Source: a virus. Taken from it: 22,890 nucleotides of DNA. The stretch is from positions 1 through 22,890 of IMG/VR virus record IMGVR_UViG_3300025849_000241. One strand, written 5' to 3'. The position numbers and the translations under genes were made by a program. Below are positions 22,657 through 22,890 of the stretch, piece by piece; positions within the stretch are counted from its first letter, which is position 1; every line of letters starts with the position of its first letter. Under the pieces are notes generated by a model. It did not search any database and was not told where the DNA came from. It was given only the letters and a program-made list of their open reading frames with translations.

Positions 22657-22890
22657 ATGTCTACTTTTCACATAAAGCAAAACGATACTGTGCCGTCGCT
22701 ACGGGCGGCATTAGAAAACGGCAGCGGTGACGCGGTAGACTTAACCAATGCGACGTGTCAATTCCATCTACGCAAAATAGGCTCAACGACCGTGGTGGTC
22801 GATGCGTCTGCGCAAATTGTCACGGAGGCCACTGGCATTGTGCAATATAACTGGATCGCCGCTGACACTAATACGGTTGGGTCGTATCAG
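22657..22890 (+). CDS. BppU-N-like baseplate/fibre protein, 3' truncated by window
   Basis: The ATG follows the upstream TAG with no gap, and the frame is open for 78 codons to the window edge. It begins MSTFHIKQNDTVPSLRAALE, then GDAVDLTNATCQFHLRKIGS and ends IVQYNWIAADTNTVGSYQ. The FxIKxNDTxPSLxxxLxxxxGxxVDLTxA pattern is that of the N-terminal Ig-like domain of phage baseplate upper proteins (BppU type), common in fibre regions. The rest lies outside, so its full size and C-terminal domains are unknown. The N-terminal beta domain of the gpW-like gene at 2709 may belong to the same broad fold. Confidence 0.7.
   Translation, partial: MSTFHIKQNDTVPSLRAALENGSGDAVDLTNATCQFHLRKIGSTTVVVDASAQIVTEATGIVQYNWIAADTNTVGSYQ

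Noticed and set aside
1-22890. tRNA, rRNA, insertion sequence, integrase or attachment site
   Set aside because: I saw no cloverleaf, transposase or recombinase motif, or flanking duplications. All frames are explained by phage structural genes.

Overview
The window is the late structural module of a long-tailed, non-contractile (siphovirus-type) phage or prophage. It runs from terminase through the head, connector, tail tube, tape measure and tail tip into a tail-fibre region. All credible genes are on the + strand and tightly packed, many joined by TAATG or ATGA stop/start overlaps, so the block reads as one long operon. Gene order follows phage lambda closely (Nu1, A, W, B, protease/capsid, connectors, U, V, G/T, H, M, L, K, J). 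The capsid protein and protease are of the HK97 type, so the head is mosaic. No tail sheath, lysis, integration or replication gene is visible. The host cannot be read directly. Moderate GC, the repeat-rich fibre set and the GSFxLTGQD repeat protein suggest a marine, probably alphaproteobacterial, host; this is inference from family resemblance.

Layout. 1-431 is a GC-rich, gene-poor leader with a 12-bp tandem repeat (4-123), a small inverted repeat and a possible promoter before terS. 432-7277 holds terminase small and large subunits, a gpW-like connector carrying an extra beta domain, a lambda-B-type portal, and one long ORF fusing extra N-terminal domains, an HK97-type prohead protease, a scaffold-like helical region and the major capsid protein. 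7278-8453 holds a hairpin region, two small related proteins, a gpFII-like connector and a tail terminator. 8465-11204 holds the tail tube, tail chaperone with a -1 frameshift extension, and tape measure. 11204-16167 holds distal-tail and hub proteins, a degenerate NlpC/P60-like protein, and a gpJ-like host-specificity protein. 16180-22890 holds tail-fibre accessory proteins, a long repetitive fibre, a seven-bladed beta-propeller protein, a second chaperone-like protein, a 17-repeat beta protein, and the start of an Ig-like baseplate protein.

The genes form one assembly line. Terminase cuts and pumps DNA through the portal into a capsid whose protease and scaffold are encoded in the same polypeptide as the shell. 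The connectors and terminator join the head to a tail built on the tape measure with G/GT chaperones, and the tip and fibre proteins recognise the host.

The strongest points for follow-up are: (a) a textbook A AAA AAC slippery heptamer at 9206-9212 that gives a G-T fusion; (b) the protease-capsid fusion with a well-placed internal ribosome site and ATG at 6039, where arginine codon use switches to CGT/CGC only; (c) mutually exclusive hairpins just after the capsid gene, one of which would mask the next ribosome-binding site; (d) the beta-domain/gpW fusion; and (e) the fibre region, with its propeller, 17-repeat array and two chaperone-like genes.
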